Source of the DNA: Nephromyces sp. MM_2019
Lineage: Eukaryota; Apicomplexa; Aconoidasida; Nephromycida
Length of the DNA: 64,000 nt
Direction of reading: 5' to 3'
NCBI GenBank assembly: GCA_015657535.1
Contig: JADHZB010000472.1
Location: 41,118-105,117 of the forward strand
The stretch's first letter is position 1. Every line of letters starts with the position of its first letter. Shown one piece after another: positions 59,005-64,000 of the stretch. A program made the position numbers and the translations under genes. The notes below the pieces were generated by a model. That model saw only the letters and a list, made by a program, of their open reading frames with translations. It was not told where the DNA came from and ran no database searches.

Positions 59005-60784
59005 TCCAGTTTGGTTTATGTTTGTGTTTGGTATACACAAACGCAATTAAGTAGTAACTGATGATCTTAAATACGTGTCAATATCGATAGGTTGTGTAAT
59101 GGTTTGATGTTAATTCCATTATATCAATATTGATATGAGTTCATTTACCAAGGGATAACCAAGCTTAAGATTATATAAATATATAGATATATATATATAT
59201 AATCTTAACGAATGTGTTCAAATCGAGTTTGTTTTGATTTGCACCTAGGATTCAATACAATAAGATTAAAAATTTAAATGATTTCACACAAGAATGAAGG
59301 AGAAGGAAAAATTCCCTATATAAAGTGTCTTTCGCATGTCTTTGAATGGTAAGTGTTAATGTTGTTAATGTTAAGCGTTAGATATATGTGCATACATATA
59401 TATATATATATATATAAGCAGGATACTACAATTGCAATAACATAAATATATGCAATAGTATAAGCACACATATATATATATATATGTTTATGTATCTATA
59501 TGTATGTAATTAATTATATATAAAATTTCCTAGTACACATAAAAAAGTACATAGGCACTTGGATGTAATTACATGATTAAATCATATCTAAACAATAGTT
59601 AAAAAATCGAACCTAGTTTTTCATAAATTTTACATTTATTTTTAGGTTATATTAAATTTATATTTAGTATTTCACTCTAAAACACATAATAAAGGTTTCA
59701 TTGTTACTAAAACTTTTGGAAATAATATATACTCTTTTAATCACTGTTTATAATATATATTAAGGTATGAAAAAAAATATATATAATTAGTTATAAACTT
59801 TATTACAATACCTTACATGAATGAATTTTATGAAACAGTATAATTTATAACACTCCATCATTTATTTTAATTACTACACACACACACACCCTTAATTATT
59901 ACACGCTATATATTTAGCAACAGACATTTATATATACATTCCTTTGACCATTACTTTAAACCACTCAAACGTAAATAGATTAAAGCAAAACATATAAACA
60001 CACATACACAAAATATATACATACACTCAACTATCTTAATATAAACAACACAGCAAATATATACAAAAACAAACCTTTTCATTCATTGTTACACACACAT
60101 AAGCTCACAAGATATTTATACATTCACCTTATGAACCTCTCTTTAATCATACACACCTATACTAACCTCTTATTACACACCTTGAGTACCTATCTGTAAC
60201 CAAATCTTTATAATTTTGCACACACATACGAACAAATAATTACATTAACCTCGATTTGTAAATACACACCCAACAGTAAGACTCTTTCACTACAAGCAAT
60301 AGCCATGACAATACATCTCTCTACACACACAACAACAACAATTACCTTCAATACAAATACAATTAATAGTGATGAATCTCATAATACACACACTCAGTTT
60401 ACACTAAATTTATAGCCTACACAGAAAACAACCTAACCGTTACCATACTTCTAAAAACACATCTACACACACATCTACAAACAAATCAATCTACACGCAT
60501 CCACATCAACATCAATATATACATCATCATATACATCAACAACACCAACAACCTACACACTCATATATATAGAGATCAAAATTCACATATGTATATACAG
60601 ATCAACACATAATTATTAAAACATACACATATATTTAAATATATATATATATACATTCACAAATACATATAAGTATATGTATCTGATATTTTAAATTAAC
60701 AAGATATATAGAATGAACAGACTTGATATATAATTACAAAAATATTCCTATTTAAATTAATAGGCTTGATATAACTACACACAA
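59005..60784. repeat. AT and AC microsatellite-rich intergenic region
   Basis: Between divergent genes. It contains several (AT)n runs (about 59180-59205, 59396-59416, 59469-59486, 60638-60652) and, from about 59875 to 60560, dense irregular ACACA words on the + strand with almost no G. It includes the promoter and 5' leader of the AT-hook gene. No coding potential is seen. Confidence 0.8.
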
Positions 60785-61636
60785 ATGGAGGAAAATACAT
60801 TAGAAGACGATTTAAGGGATGATGAATTTGATGAAGAATTACAAGAAGTCCCGGATGAAGGTGATATACCTGAAAATCCAACATCCTCTACAGAAAACTT
60901 ACACATTGATACAACTCCAGATCTAGACCAAACCATTACATCAGATACATCTAATCCCTATCAAGAAGTTACAAACCAAGTCCCATTAACTTCACCATTA
61001 TCTTATGGTGCAAGAAGAGGTAGAAAAAGAGGTAAAGGTCGTGGTAGACCTGCTTATAAGAATAATTTAAATAGATATATATCAAGGGGTAGGCCAGGGT
61101 TTGCAGTAGGTACAACAACTACACAACCACGTGGACGTACAGTAGGATGGAGAGGTAGGCCACCAATACGTCGTATACCACCAACTATTACACATAATCC
61201 ATTAACAAATGAACAACCAACTCAAAAACTTACAAATGATGATCAACCTACCACACATACACCTTACCCATCTTATTCAACTCTAACACCTAATATAAAT
61301 ACAAACACTGGACAAACCTATACACCTAATACACAACAAAATACACCACAATTACCCAAAAATAATACAAAATCATCCAAAATCCCCAAAAAGATACAAA
61401 ATGGTGATATTGTTAAATTTTCTGGTTTATGGTTAATTCCTGGTAAACCAAAGAAATGGAGATCTGTGTGGAAAACAATTGGACACATCAAACTTAGGAC
61501 ATGGGAAGCTATTGAAAATACAAGTGACCCTACATTTGTTAATATGCAAAATTTTTTAGCTAGTGGTGGTAATGTAGTAGGTGGTTTTCGTAAATCAAGT
61601 CGAACTACCTCACGAACAACTACAACCAATACTTAA
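60785..61636 (+). CDS. Triple AT-hook protein, intronless
   Basis: One uninterrupted frame of 283 residues. The first 50 residues are strongly acidic (MEENTLEDDLRDDEFDEELQ). The middle holds three AT-hook cores: GKGRGRPAYK (RGRP at 86-89), SRGRPGF (101-104) and WRGRPPIRR (123-126). A Thr/Pro/Asn-rich linker follows (about 135-200). The C terminus is basic (GDIVKFSGLWLIPGKPKKWR, KTIGHIKLRTWEAIEN), then ends in a Ser/Thr/Arg repeat. AT-hooks grip the minor groove of short AT runs, so the protein is probably an architectural DNA-binding protein. The gene is embedded in AT/AC repeats and lacks introns, unlike its neighbours. It has no signal peptide, so the exported AT-hook proteins of some parasites are not a direct match. 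No family is recognised outside the hooks. Confidence 0.75.
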   Translation: MEENTLEDDLRDDEFDEELQEVPDEGDIPENPTSSTENLHIDTTPDLDQTITSDTSNPYQEVTNQVPLTSPLSYGARRGRKRGKGRGRPAYKNNLNRYISRGRPGFAVGTTTTQPRGRTVGWRGRPPIRRIPPTITHNPLTNEQPTQKLTNDDQPTTHTPYPSYSTLTPNINTNTGQTYTPNTQQNTPQLPKNNTKSSKIPKKIQNGDIVKFSGLWLIPGKPKKWRSVWKTIGHIKLRTWEAIENTSDPTFVNMQNFLASGGNVVGGFRKSSRTTSRTTTTNT

Positions 61637-63933
61637 TTTTGTGTGTATTTGTGTGTATTGTGTTGCATCATTGTGTTGTATTATGTGGTATGTGGAGTTG
61701 TGAGTTGTGAATTATATGTGTGTTTGATTCTATATACTATATATAATTAAATGAATCTATATACCTGTTTGTATGTATTATTAGCTACGGTTATTATGAA
61801 TGTATGTGTGTGTGTTTGGAGTATGGCTATAAGCATGTATTTATATATATATTTTAACCTTTACCTACTTGATGATGTATGTATATATATGTATGTAAAT
61901 AATATATGTGAATACATTCTTCAAAGATTATACATATATAAAGTAATAACTCCTTCAAATATTATTTGACTCACACAAACTATTATAATAATTTTTTATT
62001 AAAGATATATTAATGATCTTTATTTATAATTATATTTATACTATTTTATATTGGACTCATTTTTTATATATAACTATTTAGGAGTTTTACATAGATATAA
62101 ACACACATACATGATAAATATGCATCAAATCTCAAATGCAAGCATTATATATATGTATATATAATCTTACACACACACACACATACAAGAATGAAAATGA
62201 ATTATCAAGATTGTAAATCCATATACATTTTAATCACCCACATACACACATTTAAATATTACTACAAACAAACATACAAAAAATGTATAAAAAACAAATA
62301 AGCACTAAAACAATTTTTACAGTAAAAAATTAATCATTAAAATAAGTTTAAATCAATATCACACTACACACATAAACACACAACTATATATATATATATA
62401 TATATATATTTACATATATTTAGATTTTGACATATATCCATTAATACATATAAATACATACATCTACATACATTTATACACACATGTATATATATTATTA
62501 AATGTTAGTATAATACTAATTGTGTACGAAATAGCTTGACTTGTGTTTTGTGTATATGAAAAGATAAATATGTAAATATTAATGCTTATATATGCCCGAG
62601 TGTGTAAATATTATATATACATAAAATTATAAATGTGTATAATTATATATATAGTACTCATTTAAGATAAAGATTATTATAATGTGTGTATGCAAATTGA
62701 GATATAAAATATGATTTATGAACATTGAAAAATACTTCATAAACACAGACACACAACCACACACACACACACTATACCTTAAAATTTAACCAAAACATAA
62801 CACTTAAAAAGAGTTATATAAAATCAATCATATTTACACACCCATTAAGAGATTCTAGCAATGTTTTTTACACACAATATAATTATATATGAATATATAT
62901 AATTATATATATATATGTATGATCCTAATATAAAAATATATTTTTATAGAAATAATTACTCAAATTGTTTCAAACACATGGAATTATACATAATCACATA
63001 TAACTAAACATATTTTAACTACATATTTTCAAATTTAAGCAACTCTCCATACACACACTGAAAATAACTCAACACAATTTAGCACACCAGCATCACCACA
63101 CACACACACACACACACACACCAATATATATATATATATATCTATACAATAAGTTACCAAATATTAGCAAAACCATTTGATACATACAATTAGACCTAGA
63201 GATTACATTTACTTCAATATATAATTAACCTAAAACTTAAATTAATTTGCACAAACATTCGATTGTAATTTATATATACATATATTAAATCTATATATAC
63301 ACACTTTAATATATATACACACACATATACAAACCTACAAGCACACACTGGCGCATATATATACACATAAACATACTAAAGTTATGTATACAAATACCCA
63401 TATATATATACACATACCCAAGTAGTTTTTACACACAAATATATGCCCAACACACACACATATATATTCATCGACACAAGGGCCAATATCCTTCACACAC
63501 ACACATAGTATATATAAATTTAACAATTGACACTTAAGTATCAAAATTGCTTTCACTTTTGATTACACAGACATACACATTCATTCATAAACAAATCACA
63601 AACTACACACACAGCTGAACACAACAATTCGAAACATCTTTATATAAAAAATACAAGACAATTTCTATAGACACAATTAATACTAACATATATACATACA
63701 CAAACCTTTATGCAGTAATAATAAACACATACACTGATAGTTTATATACACATTAAACCCATATAGTTACACAAGCTCGATTTAATATTGAAATACATTA
63801 TATACACACTATTAAGCACATTCAAATGTAATAAGCTAAACATTACTAACCATTCATACCTAAAACAGCTTTCCCCTTCCCATCGATACACATATATCTA
63901 TATATATAGATATAAACACACACTACACACACC
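61637..63933. repeat. GT-rich then AC/AT microsatellite-rich region
   Basis: 61637-61900 is rich in TGTGT words on the + strand (3' flank of the AT-hook gene). From about 62090 the + strand switches to AC-rich words with (TA)n runs at 62385-62408 and 63124-63141 and a (CA)n run at about 63097-63121. G is nearly absent over long stretches. Long minus-strand frames here are Cys/Val-rich translations of GTGT repeats and not genes. Confidence 0.8.
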
Positions 63934-63990
63934 CACCACATACACACACAACACACACACCACATACACACACAACACACACACCACATA
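63934..63990. repeat. 24-base tandem repeat, about 2.4 copies
   Basis: The unit CACCACATACACACACAACA plus four further bases (ACACA-type) repeats perfectly twice (63934-63957, 63958-63981), and a partial third copy then merges into a (TA)n run at the window edge. It may extend beyond the window. Confidence 0.8.
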
Positions 63991-64000
63991 TATATATATA

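Noticed and set aside
63335..63556. Minus-strand Cys/Val-rich frame
   Set aside because: A translation of GTGT microsatellites, not a gene.
63900..64000. Telomere at the right edge
   Set aside because: The repeats are AC/AT-based and the 24-base unit lacks any TTAGGG- or TTTAGGG-type motif.
1..64000. CRISPR arrays, insertion sequences or integrases
   Set aside because: No regularly spaced direct repeats with unique spacers and no transposase motif were seen; the DNA is eukaryotic.
1..64000. Stop-codon reassignment
   Set aside because: Conserved genes end at TAA, TAG or TGA at the expected C termini and no in-frame stops fall inside conserved motifs; tRNA-Sec alone does not imply general UGA recoding.

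Overview
The window is nuclear DNA from an AT-rich eukaryote (about 70% A+T by eye). Genes are broken into small exons by GT-AG introns of roughly 50-300 bases, on both strands, with AT-rich spacers of 0.05-2.5 kb. The gene set (SR-tailed PRP38, UPF3, SPO11, TTC27, P5B ATPase, mitochondrial uL3m and mS29, a tiny histone-H1-like protein, several short signal-peptide proteins) fits a unicellular protist with a translating mitochondrion. An apicomplexan or close alveolate relative is my best guess, but no lineage-defining gene settles it. A convincing selenocysteine tRNA argues against lineages that lost Sec, such as piroplasms and Cryptosporidium; mitochondrial ribosomal proteins and abundant introns also argue against Cryptosporidium.

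Layout. 0-3 kb: a tandem-RRM protein running off the left edge (-), a weak small gene (+), a two-finger AN1 protein (+). 3.1-9 kb: a P5B-type P-ATPase (-) with all catalytic motifs. 9-11.4 kb: non-coding. 11.4-18.5 kb: a steroid-5-alpha-reductase-like enzyme and a TTC27/Emw1-like TPR protein (both -). 19-25.7 kb: SPO11, a secreted six-cysteine protein, mS29/DAP3 and an H1-like peptide (all -). 27.6-34.8 kb: UPF3 and a GPALPP/DUF3752 protein (+) facing an unknown membrane protein (-). 35.5-44.4 kb: a secreted acidic helical protein, a protein with a possible PH fold (+), a secreted protein with Cu/Zn-SOD-like signatures (-) and small unknown genes. 44.4-47 kb: PRP38, whose first exon overlaps head-to-head with a small minus-strand gene. 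47-51.8 kb: a gene-poor RNA island with tRNA-Sec(UCA), tRNA-Ala(CGC) and several GC-elevated hairpins. 51.8-55 kb: uL3m (+) and a GNAT acetyltransferase (-). 57-59 kb: an unknown protein (-). 59-64 kb: AT/AC microsatellite landscape around an intronless triple AT-hook protein.

Shared themes are RNA processing (RRM protein, PRP38, UPF3, GPALPP), mitochondrial translation (uL3m, mS29), chromatin and meiosis (SPO11, H1-like, AT-hook) and secreted proteins. There is no operon logic. Exon models were joined by hand from frame and splice-site consistency; outer boundaries are given where a start or stop could be read, and introns inside long genes are approximate.
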